Shown here piece by piece: positions 8,754 to 15,999 of a stretch of DNA of 37,687 nt; position 1 is the first letter of the stretch, and every line of letters begins with the position of its first letter. Below the pieces are notes generated by a model. It was given only the letters and a program-made list of their open reading frames with translations. It searched no databases and was not told the DNA's origin. The stretch covers positions 1 through 37,687 of the forward strand of contig RKRN01000192.1 in NCBI GenBank assembly GCA_007571365.1, written 5' to 3'. Position numbers and translations under genes: made by a program. The DNA comes from Candidatus Latescibacterota bacterium (GTDB lineage Bacteria > Latescibacterota > UBA2968 > UBA8231).

Positions 8754-9779
8754 ATGCGCTTTGCAAACTTGTACAATTTTTGGCTGCTGTTGTTGCTGCC
8801 CTTTTTGGCGGCCTTTTTGGCTTGGGCGCTGTGGGTGCGCCGCCGCGCTTTGGCGCGTTTTGCCCGCGGCCCACTGGCCGAGAAGCTGACCCGCAACCTG
8901 AGCCGGAGCCGTCAAGTGGGCAAGTGCATACTGTTGGGGCTGGGGACTTTCTTTGCGATCCTCGCGCTGACCGGCCCCCAATTCGGTACGCAACTCGAAA
9001 TGGCTCAGCGTAAGGGCGTAGATGTGATGCTGGTGCTCGACGTATCGCGCAGTATGCAGGCCGAGGACGTCAAGCCGAGTCGCCTAGCGCGGGCTAAATA
9101 CCAAATTCGCGGTCTGTTGGACTTGCTGCGCGGCGATCGGGTCGGGTTGGTGGTCTTTGCTGGCCAGGCCTTTGTCCAATGCCCGCTGACGACTGACTAT
9201 GGCGCGGTGGAGATGTTCCTCGATGTACTGGACGCCGGGGCCATACCCGTTCAGGGGACGGCCATTGGCGACGCCGTGCGGCTGGCCACGCGCTCGTTTT
9301 CCGAAGGTGAGGGCCAGCACAAGGCCATCGTGCTGTTTACCGACGGCGAAGATCACGTGGGGCAGCCGCTAGAAGCGGCGCAGGTCGCCGCCGCACAGGG
9401 GGTGCGCCTTTTCGCCGTGGGGTTGGGGACGCCCGACGGCGAACTCATTCCCACCGAAGAAGAGAGCGGCGGCGTGAGCTTTCACAAAGATCAGCGTGGT
9501 CAATACGTCAAAACCCGGCTCGACGAGCGTTCCTTGCAGGACATGGCACTAGAGACGGGCGGCGATTACTTTCGCAGCACTTTGGGCGGCGCAGAATTGG
9601 CCGCTTTGTACGACCAGATCGCCGAGATGGATCAGCGCGAAATCGGCTCTGCCCGCCTCACCCGCTATCAGGAGCGCTTCCAATGGCCCTTATTGTTGGC
9701 ACTTTGTTGTTTCTTGGCCGAGGCTTTCTTAGGCGATGCGCGGGTGCAGACCCGCGAGTGGAAGGGCCGGTTCGCCTAA
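8754..9779 (+). CDS. batB: BatB-like VWA domain membrane protein
   Basis: This 341-residue paralogue of the preceding gene has the same plan: N-terminal hydrophobic hairpin, VWA domain, C-terminal helix. The metal-ion site is VLDVSRSM near residue 95, GTAIGDAV near 170 and LFTDGEDHVG near 195, so all MIDAS elements are present. The gap to batA is six bases and the stop shares a base with the next start (TAATG). BatA and BatB are thought to form a membrane complex with the TPR protein BatC; links to stress tolerance are known only in a few bacteria. The arrangement A-B-C-D-E in this window supports the family call. Confidence 0.85.
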   Translation: MRFANLYNFWLLLLLPFLAAFLAWALWVRRRALARFARGPLAEKLTRNLSRSRQVGKCILLGLGTFFAILALTGPQFGTQLEMAQRKGVDVMLVLDVSRSMQAEDVKPSRLARAKYQIRGLLDLLRGDRVGLVVFAGQAFVQCPLTTDYGAVEMFLDVLDAGAIPVQGTAIGDAVRLATRSFSEGEGQHKAIVLFTDGEDHVGQPLEAAQVAAAQGVRLFAVGLGTPDGELIPTEEESGGVSFHKDQRGQYVKTRLDERSLQDMALETGGDYFRSTLGGAELAALYDQIAEMDQREIGSARLTRYQERFQWPLLLALCCFLAEAFLGDARVQTREWKGRFA

Positions 9780-10537
9780 TGGGTGTGCTATGGCTCCTTG
9801 TGGGGATTTGGTGGGTCGTCTGCGGAGCGACGGTGGGCGATCCGGTCGCCAGCAAAAGCACTGCGGCGTTGGAGCACTACCAGCACGGCGAGTACGATCA
9901 GGCCCTACAACTCTACCGCGACGCGCTCATTGAGCGGCCCGACGCGCCCGAGCTGCACTTCAACGTTGGCACCGCGCTTTTCAAGCGCGGCGAGTACGAT
10001 CAGGCCCAGCGCGAATTCGAGCGGGTGCTCAATGCCGCGGCGGAGAAAATCGAGGCACAGGCCCATTACAACATGGGCAACAGCTTCTTTCAGCAGCAGC
10101 AGTTTGAACAGGCTGTCGCAGCCTATAAGCAGGCGCTGGAGCTAGACGCGGCCGACGAGGATGCCAAGGTGAACTTGGAATTGGCACTGGAGAAATTGCA
10201 GGAGCAGCAAGATCAACAGGACGATTCGGAGCAAGAGGAACAGGACGATTCGGAGCAAGATCAACAGGACGATTCAGAGCAACAGCAGCCGGACGATTCG
10301 GAGCAAGATCAGCAGCAGCAACAGAATCAACAAAACCAACAGCAGCCGGACGATTCAGAGCAAGAGGAACAACAACAGGGGGAGTCGGATCAACAGCAAC
10401 AACAGCAGCCCTCTGAGCCGCGAGTCATTAGTCCCGAGGAAGCCCAGCAGCTTATGGACGCCCTCAAAAACCGCGAGTTGGAAGCGCAACAGCGCCGGTT
10501 CCGCGCCACCGGCCAAGCTCAGGCTAGAGACTGGTGA
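9779..10537 (+). CDS. batC: BatC-like TPR protein with acidic/Gln-rich tail
   Basis: This 252-residue protein has a signal-anchor (residues 1-24), about three tetratricopeptide repeats (EHYQHGEYDQALQLYRDAL, then HFNVGTALFKRGEYDQA and HYNMGNSFFQQQQFEQA), and a long low-complexity segment of Gln, Asp, Glu and Ser. It ends with a short helix (QLMDALKNRELEAQQRR), the usual BatC ending. The frame extends upstream to 9683 inside batB, but ATG 9779 overlaps the batB stop as TAATG and yields the signal sequence directly, so it is chosen. TPR proteins of this class scaffold the VWA proteins. The low-complexity part is encoded partly by a 24-base tandem repeat (see the repeat entry) and its length may vary between strains. 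Confidence 0.8.
   Translation: MGVLWLLVGIWWVVCGATVGDPVASKSTAALEHYQHGEYDQALQLYRDALIERPDAPELHFNVGTALFKRGEYDQAQREFERVLNAAAEKIEAQAHYNMGNSFFQQQQFEQAVAAYKQALELDAADEDAKVNLELALEKLQEQQDQQDDSEQEEQDDSEQDQQDDSEQQQPDDSEQDQQQQQNQQNQQQPDDSEQEEQQQGESDQQQQQQPSEPRVISPEEAQQLMDALKNRELEAQQRRFRATGQAQARDW
10211..10363 (+). repeat. 24-base tandem repeat coding for DDSEQ units in batC
   Basis: The 15-base core GACGATTC(G/A)GAGCAA starts at 10220, 10244, 10268 and 10292, an exact 24-base period, and once more at 10349. It encodes DDSEQ separated by Gln/Glu-rich triplets. In-frame unit gain or loss would change only the length of the linker. Confidence 0.85.
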
Positions 10538-12309
10538 GCGCACGTCTGGCCATCTCGCTCGTGCTGTGGTTGCTGGCGGCGTCGGGTGTTGCAGCAGCGA
10601 CGATTCAGTTCGAGGCGTCGGTCGATCGTACGCGCGCTCGTCAGACCGAGCCAATCCGCCTGACGCTCCGCATCACCTCCGACGAGCAATTGGGGCAGGT
10701 GACGCCGGCGTTTGATCTAAAGGATTTCCAGGTTGAGGGACCAGCCACTAGTACGCGGATGGAGATGAGAAACACCAACGTCACCTTCTCGCGCGAGCTA
10801 ACCTACGTCCTCTATGCCAAGCAGCCCGGCACCTTCACCATCGGCCCGCTCCAGCTAGAAATGGAGGGCGAGTACTATCAGACTAAGCCCATTACTGTTG
10901 AGATCGTCCGCGGCGCTAGCCGCCCGCAAGCCGACCAAGCCGCTGATCCCATCTTCGTGTTGGCGCGGGCCGACCACGAGCGGGCTTACGTGGGGCAGCA
11001 AGTCACCGTGTCGTACGACCTGTTCTACCGCATCCAACCGCGCAACGTCAGCTTCAACAAGCTGCCGACCTTTGTCGGGTTCTGGACCGAAGACCTCTTT
11101 GTCGCCCAACAGCTAGCTTCGCATCAGGAGGTGCGCGGCGGCGTGTCCTACCATGTCGCGCCGCTGCGGCGCGTAGCCCTTTTTCCCACCAGCGCCGGGG
11201 CCCATACTGTCGGCGCGTTGGCCGTTTCCTGTGACATCCCGCAACAGCGTACGCGGCGCGGCGGCGTGCTCGACGATTTCTTCGCCGGCGATCCGTTTTT
11301 TGGCCGCTCGCGCTCGGTACTCCTGCAAAGCGAGGCCTTGCAAATCGAGGTGCTACCGCTGCCCGATAAGGGCCGCCCGGCAGAATTTACCGGCGCAGTG
11401 GGGCGCTTCCAACTCAGCGTCGAGGCCCAGCCGACCCAAGTTGCGGTCGGGGATCCGGTAACGCTGCGCGTACTCGTCGAGGGGGAGGGCAACATGGCCG
11501 CGGTGCAGCCTTTACAAGTTGATGCGGCCGCTGACGTCAAACTTTACGACCCCAAGGTCGAAGAACAAGAGCGGATTACCAACGGCGTGTACGGGGGGCA
11601 CCGCCTCTTTGAATACATCTTGATTCCCGAGCAGGGCGGCACCCTGAACATCCCGCCGCTGCGCTTTGCGTACTTCGATCCACACCAAGCGCGCTACGAA
11701 GTGCTCCAATCAGCACCCATCGCCATTCACAGCGAGGGGAGTGCCGAAGAGGAGGGGGTGACCTATGGGCTGAGCCGCCGCGACATCGAGGCCGTCGGCG
11801 AGGATATTCGCTACATCAAGCCCGACGTCGAGGTCCTCGGCGCGGGTTCCATGTTGCACAACAGCTATTGGTTTTGGACCCTGCAAGGGGTGCTGCCGCT
11901 GGCCTTTTTTGCTCTACTGTTGTGGCAACGCCACCAGCGGCGTTTGCAAGGCGATGTGGCGTACGCACGGCAGCGCCGGGCCAAAGGCGAAGCCGGCCGC
12001 CGCCTTGCTCGCGCCGATGCCTTGCTTGAGACTGGCAGCGAGGCCGAGTTCTACGGCGCGGTCCGCGCTGCGGTGCTGGAGTTCGTAGCCGACCGCCTCA
12101 ACCTTGCTGCGGCTGGCTTGACCATTGAGGTCTGTACTGAAGTCTTGGCGGCGCGCCACGTTGAAGCCGCGACGATTGCCTCCTTGCGCGACCTGCTGAC
12201 CCGCTGCGACTTTGCGCGCTTTGCACCGGCGGGCGGTGCGCCGACGGATAGGGCGGCCGCGCGACGCTTGGCCGGAGCAGTGATAGCAGATTTGGAGAAG
12301 CGGATATGA
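10534..12309 (+). CDS. batD: BatD-like protein
   Basis: This 591-residue protein starts with GTG at 10534, overlapping the batC stop as GTGA. A signal peptide ends near AAA (residue 22), followed by several Ig-like strand-rich repeats (for example TEPIRLTLRIT, GQQVTVSYDLFY and GDPVTLRVLVEGEGNMA). The membrane helix WFWTLQGVLPLAFFALLLW lies near 445-465. A cytoplasmic helical tail of about 120 residues follows (LEFVADRLNLAAAGLTIE, then CDFARFAP), similar to the tail of the short BatD-like protein at 6830. Length and domain order are as expected for BatD. It presumably sits in the cytoplasmic membrane with most of its mass outside and joins BatA/B/C. Confidence 0.85.
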   Translation: MSARLAISLVLWLLAASGVAAATIQFEASVDRTRARQTEPIRLTLRITSDEQLGQVTPAFDLKDFQVEGPATSTRMEMRNTNVTFSRELTYVLYAKQPGTFTIGPLQLEMEGEYYQTKPITVEIVRGASRPQADQAADPIFVLARADHERAYVGQQVTVSYDLFYRIQPRNVSFNKLPTFVGFWTEDLFVAQQLASHQEVRGGVSYHVAPLRRVALFPTSAGAHTVGALAVSCDIPQQRTRRGGVLDDFFAGDPFFGRSRSVLLQSEALQIEVLPLPDKGRPAEFTGAVGRFQLSVEAQPTQVAVGDPVTLRVLVEGEGNMAAVQPLQVDAAADVKLYDPKVEEQERITNGVYGGHRLFEYILIPEQGGTLNIPPLRFAYFDPHQARYEVLQSAPIAIHSEGSAEEEGVTYGLSRRDIEAVGEDIRYIKPDVEVLGAGSMLHNSYWFWTLQGVLPLAFFALLLWQRHQRRLQGDVAYARQRRAKGEAGRRLARADALLETGSEAEFYGAVRAAVLEFVADRLNLAAAGLTIEVCTEVLAARHVEAATIASLRDLLTRCDFARFAPAGGAPTDRAAARRLAGAVIADLEKRI

Positions 12310-13058
12310 TGCGTACGCTAGCACTGTTGCTCTTGTTGGGCACCCAACTCCAAGCCGCGGCCGCGGCTGGTCAGTACAACGAGGCCAACGCGCTCTATCG
12401 GGACGGGGATTTTGCCGCGGCGCGACGCAGCTACTTGGCGGTGGTGGACGCCGGGGTACGAGACGCCCGGCTCTACTACAACTTAGGCAATGCCTGCTTT
12501 AAGTCCGGCAAGCTGGGCGAAGCAATTCTCTGGTATGAGCGGGCGCGGCGCTTGCTACCGCACGACGAGGACATTGAGGCCAACCTGCGCTTTGCCAACC
12601 TAGTCAAGAAAGACCGCGACCCGCAAACGGAGGATGGCCTCGGCGCGTTGGTCGTCGCGCTGGTGGCCGCTTATTTTTGGCCGACGTTTAACCAACTCAG
12701 CCTGCTGTTCGCCGCGGCGTTTTTCGCGGTCTTTGTCTTGGGGGTGCGGTGGTTGTTCGCCCAGCCGCGTCCCGGGGTGCTGTGGCTAGTCGGGCTATTG
12801 CTGTGTGCCGGGCTGAGCGTTGGGTCCGCGCTGTGGCTGGGGACGCGCCTGCGCCATCAGGCGCAGACGAGCGAAGCCATCGTCACTGTTGCTGCGGCCC
12901 ATGCGCACTCTGGTCCCGACCTTGAGCAGACTGAGGTTTTTGTCGCGCACGAAGGGACCAAGGTGCGCTTGCTGCGGCAGGAGGGCGGGTGGATGCTGGT
13001 GCGGCTGGCCAATGGCCTCGGCGGGTGGATGCCGGCCGAAGCCCTGACGCAGATCTGA
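12306..13058 (+). CDS. batE: BatE-like TPR and SH3-like membrane protein
   Basis: This 250-residue protein starts at ATG 12306, overlapping the batD stop by four bases; GGAGAAG at 12294-12300 serves as ribosome binding site. It has a signal peptide (cleavage near AAAAG), two TPR units (ANALYRDGDFAAARRSYL and YYNLGNACFKSGKLGEAI), two or three membrane helices (about 110-180), and a C-terminal SH3-like strand domain (VAHEGTKVRLLRQEGGWMLV, then GGWMPAEAL). This domain order is diagnostic for BatE. It is the last gene of the operon; no clear intrinsic terminator follows before the next gene 43 bases downstream. Confidence 0.85.
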   Translation: MMRTLALLLLLGTQLQAAAAAGQYNEANALYRDGDFAAARRSYLAVVDAGVRDARLYYNLGNACFKSGKLGEAILWYERARRLLPHDEDIEANLRFANLVKKDRDPQTEDGLGALVVALVAAYFWPTFNQLSLLFAAAFFAVFVLGVRWLFAQPRPGVLWLVGLLLCAGLSVGSALWLGTRLRHQAQTSEAIVTVAAAHAHSGPDLEQTEVFVAHEGTKVRLLRQEGGWMLVRLANGLGGWMPAEALTQI

Positions 13059-13101
13059 TTTTTCGCGTAGATCAAACCACAACCAAGAACAAGGATAAGC
13101 C

Positions 13102-14157
13102 ATGAGTACGCTCAAAGTAGGTATCGTCGGCGTTGGCGGCATCGCCCGTACGCACATTCCCGGCTGGGAGGCTTCTAGCCAAGCTGAGTTGATCGCTGGC
13201 AGCGACATTAGCGAGGAGGCACTGAAGTGCTTTGGCGCAGAAAACGGGGTCTCCAAGCTGCACACAGACCCGGAGGCGCTGTTCAGCGACCCGGATATCG
13301 ATATTATCGACATCTGCACGCCCAACATGTATCACGCCCCTTTGGCCATTGCCGCGCTGTCGGCGGGCAAGCACGTGATCTGCGAAAAGCCGTTGGCGCC
13401 CGCCCCCGAGGATGTTCGCCAGATGATCGCGGCGCGCGATGCTGCGGGCAAGGAGCTGATGACCGCGCAGCACTTTCGCTTTCAGGGGGCGTCGCGGGCG
13501 CTGAAAGCTGAGATAGACACGGGTGCGCTCGGCGACATCTACCACGCTCGTAGCTGGATGCTGCGCCGGGCTGGGGCGCCGGTTGGCGGTGGGTTTATTC
13601 TCAAGGAGCACAGCGGCGGTGGCCCCTGCATCGATATTGGAGTTCACATTCTCGACCTGACCTTGTGGTTTATGGGGCATCCCGAGCCGGTGGCTGTTTC
13701 GGGCGTGGCCCGCGCTGCCTTGGCGCATCAAGAAGGGGCTTTCAGTCAGTGGGGCCGCCAGCCGATCCCACCCCACTACGATGTCGAGGACTTTGCCGCG
13801 GCTTTTGTGCGCTTTGACAACGGCGCCACGCTCGTCTTGGAGGTGAGCTGGCTCTTGCATCACCCGACTCAAGGCGAGGACATGCAGATGTGGCTCTACG
13901 GCACCCGCGGCGGGGCGCATTGGCCCCAGTGCGCGATTTGCGAGAGCAACAACCAGACTCGCCAACAGTACGATCGCAAGCTCATGCTGATGTACGACGG
14001 GCTCGAAGCCCACGCGCAGGAATGCGTGGAGTTCGCCGCCGCGATTGCCCAAGGGCGGCCCTCGCCGGTGCCGCCGGAACAATCTTTACAGGTGATGAAG
14101 ATTCTCGATGGGATCTATCGCAGCCAAGAGGCGGGGGAGGAGATACGGCTGGGCTGA
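13102..14157 (+). CDS. Gfo/Idh/MocA family oxidoreductase
   Basis: This 351-residue NAD(P)-dependent dehydrogenase has the N-terminal Rossmann motif GVGGIART (residues 8-15), the family motif CEKPLA near 94 with the likely catalytic lysine, and the substrate-domain motif DIGVHILDLTLWFMG near 177, whose Asp and His are the usual active-site residues. Family members oxidise sugars, inositols or related polyols, and the substrate cannot be assigned. Ribosome binding site AAGGATAAG precedes ATG 13102. The 43-base gap from batE makes read-through possible, but it is probably an independent metabolic gene. It resembles in type, not in sequence detail, the second family member at 36333-37403. Confidence 0.88.
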   Translation: MSTLKVGIVGVGGIARTHIPGWEASSQAELIAGSDISEEALKCFGAENGVSKLHTDPEALFSDPDIDIIDICTPNMYHAPLAIAALSAGKHVICEKPLAPAPEDVRQMIAARDAAGKELMTAQHFRFQGASRALKAEIDTGALGDIYHARSWMLRRAGAPVGGGFILKEHSGGGPCIDIGVHILDLTLWFMGHPEPVAVSGVARAALAHQEGAFSQWGRQPIPPHYDVEDFAAAFVRFDNGATLVLEVSWLLHHPTQGEDMQMWLYGTRGGAHWPQCAICESNNQTRQQYDRKLMLMYDGLEAHAQECVEFAAAIAQGRPSPVPPEQSLQVMKILDGIYRSQEAGEEIRLG

Positions 14158-14201
14158 GGAGGAGACAGTGATACGGGAGCACTATTAATTAGGTAGCTGA
14201 T

Positions 14202-14828
14202 ATGGCATCGAGAAAGAAGTCGCCCGTTAAGCGTCCGATTGAATCGTACGATCATCGGGACAAGGAGCGCGTGAACAATCCTCCTATCGGCTTGGTCACG
14301 CCGGATACGGACAAGGACGATAGTAAGAATACCTACGCCTACGATCCGCACTTGGATCCGCAGCTCGATTGGGCGGGCAAGGCCGAGCATACCTCGTTTG
14401 AGGTGCCGACAGTGTCGCTGCACGTCCATGAGCGGATTGACCCGCGCAGCATCATTGAGGCGACTAGGAAGTACGACGGCACAGAGCCGCAACTATCGCT
14501 GTTTGCCGCGCCGGACGAGAATCCGCCTATTCGGCAGGCTATTGAGTTTTACAAGCACCGACACAATTGGACCAACCGGCTGATTGCTGGTGACAGTCTA
14601 TTGGTGATGAACAGCTTGTTGGAGAAGGAGGGGCTTGGGGGACAGGTGCAGATGGTATATATCGACCCGCCTTACGGGATCAAGTACGGCTCCAACTTCC
14701 AGCCTTTTGTCAACAAACGCGACGTGACCGACGGCAAGGATGCCGACCTGACTGCTGAGCCGCCGCCTTACCATTATGCTCAACATGACCAAAGTAGTGC
14801 AGCATATATGGGAGGCGATCCGATTTGA
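14202..14828 (+). pseudogene. N-terminal fragment of type III-like adenine-specific DNA methyltransferase (mod)
   Basis: This 208-codon frame starts at ATG 14202 after AGGTAGC. The first about 185 residues match the N-terminus of the large site-specific adenine methyltransferases that pair with DEAD-helicase nucleases: NRLIAGDSLLVMNSLL, then VQMVYIDPPYGIKYGSNFQP, where DPPY is catalytic motif IV. In intact enzymes several hundred more residues follow, including motif I (FxGxG) for S-adenosylmethionine. Here similarity stops after DGKDADLTAEP and the last residues are out-of-frame material. The product cannot be an active methylase. The junction lies near 14755-14780, where the remnant of the partner nuclease begins in another frame. 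Confidence 0.8.
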
Positions 14829-15315
14829 AAACACCGAAGCCTTGACTCTAGTCTTTGACCGGAATCGCCCAATCCGCTCAACCAGCGATATGATGACTTG
14901 GTACACTGGAAAGCCCTGCGAATACACGACCCGGAGCCATATCAATTGTTGCGTCTTCGATAGTGCTTGGGAAGCATCCGAAGCCTTTGCACTAGACCAC
15001 AGTCCCCACGTCGCCGCTTGGGTCAAAAACGACCATCTCGACTTTAAGGTGCAGTACATTTATCGAGGCGTCGTAAAAAGATATGTACCCGACTTTCTCA
15101 TTCGCTTCAAATCGGGGAATTATTTGATTTTGGAGACGAAGGGCCAAGACAGTGAGCAGGATCGTACCAAACGCCATTTTCTCGGCCAGTGGGTGAAGGC
15201 CGTCAACGCACACGGTAGTTTTGGCCGCTGGTCTTGGGATGTGTCGAAGGAACCGGGTGATGTCGAGTATATCCTAGCCCGACACACCGCATCTGAAGTT
15301 GTCTCCGGGCCCTAA
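14776..15315 (+). pseudogene. C-terminal nuclease fragment of type III-like restriction subunit (res)
   Basis: This 179-codon frame matches only the C-terminal end of the large helicase-nuclease of BPTD_3080-type restriction systems, as recalled from that family: HIWEAIRFENTE, RSTSDMMTWYTGKPCE, EASEAF, HVAAWVKNDHLDF, then PDFLIR and LILETKGQD. Asp106, Glu120 and Lys122 keep a PD-(D/E)xK arrangement. The helicase portion (normally more than 700 residues) is missing. The frame has no credible ribosome binding site and overlaps the methylase fragment out of frame, as expected from one large deletion that removed most of mod and res together. A small translated nuclease domain is not excluded, but I treat it as a remnant. 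Confidence 0.75.
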
Positions 15316-15354
15316 ATATCGACGTTGTTCGTCTCCCTAGAATTGCTCCAAGCC

Positions 15355-15801
15355 TCACGGCCCTGCCAGCCAAGCGACGAAAGCCGCTGGCGACTCGACT
15401 ACCACGCGCCCGTTGAGCGACTCGTGTGCAAAGCCACACATCTGGTCGCCGACAAAGGGGAATGCGCCGGTGGTCTGGGGGGTAAAAGCCAGTGAAAAGG
15501 TCAAATCGGGCACGGCCACTTGCCGCAGGTCGAGATGCGGCAGGGCAAAAGTGTAGATGTAATCCCGACTCGTCAGCTCGAGTTCGGCCGCTACCCCGAG
15601 CGGCAGGTGTAACTCCTGCCCCGGCTTGACGATATCGTCGGCAGTGTGCAGTACGCCGTCGGGGCCTGAGTAGCGGAACTGCCAAGTGAATTCTTCGCCG
15701 CTGATGTGGATGTGCAGCGGCTCTGGGGGCAGCGTGGGCGTACACTCGGCCACACCCAACAGGACCAGCCCCCAGAGCAAGAACCGAACGTGGCTGTGCA
15801 T
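15355..15801 (-). CDS. COX2-like cupredoxin-domain protein with degenerate CuA site
   Basis: This 148-residue exported protein starts at ATG 15801, with GGGAAAGGGG just upstream on the minus strand; a longer frame to 15861 lacks such a site. An N-terminal hydrophobic segment ends at Cys20, but the residue before it is Glu, so a lipobox is doubtful. The rest follows the periplasmic domain of cytochrome c oxidase subunit II: EFTWQFRY, DGVLHTADDI, then DYIYTFALPHLDLRQVAVP and GDQMCGFAHESLNGRVVV. Compared with the CuA ligands (His, CSExC, His, Met), Tyr83 replaces the first His, Gly118 the first Cys, Gln120 the Glu and Leu129 the Met; only Cys122 and His126 remain. No subunit I gene is nearby. 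A copper-free or mononuclear role is possible. Confidence 0.7.
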   Translation of the reverse strand: MHSHVRFLLWGLVLLGVAECTPTLPPEPLHIHISGEEFTWQFRYSGPDGVLHTADDIVKPGQELHLPLGVAAELELTSRDYIYTFALPHLDLRQVAVPDLTFSLAFTPQTTGAFPFVGDQMCGFAHESLNGRVVVESPAAFVAWLAGP

Positions 15802-15999
15802 GGTGCTACCCCTTTCCCAATCAGCGATTTTCCGCTGTCGGCGCAAATAAACCCGCCTCATTCGACTTGGTCAAGCTGCTTTTATGCTGAAACGCCCCTT
15901 ACCAAGCCGGGCGTAAGCCGACATATTGGTAGTTATTCTCGTGCTGGGCGTGGCTGTTTTATACGCGCTCACTCTAACAACCTTCTCAGGAGCACGGAC

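Noticed and set aside
14202-15315. A complete, active restriction-modification pair
   Set aside because: The methylase lacks its AdoMet motif and the nuclease lacks its helicase; the two frames overlap out of phase.
15706-15999. 98-residue N-terminal extension of the 645-residue protein
   Set aside because: It is antisense to the COX2-like gene and its leader; AGGAG at 15988 supports the ATG at 16000.
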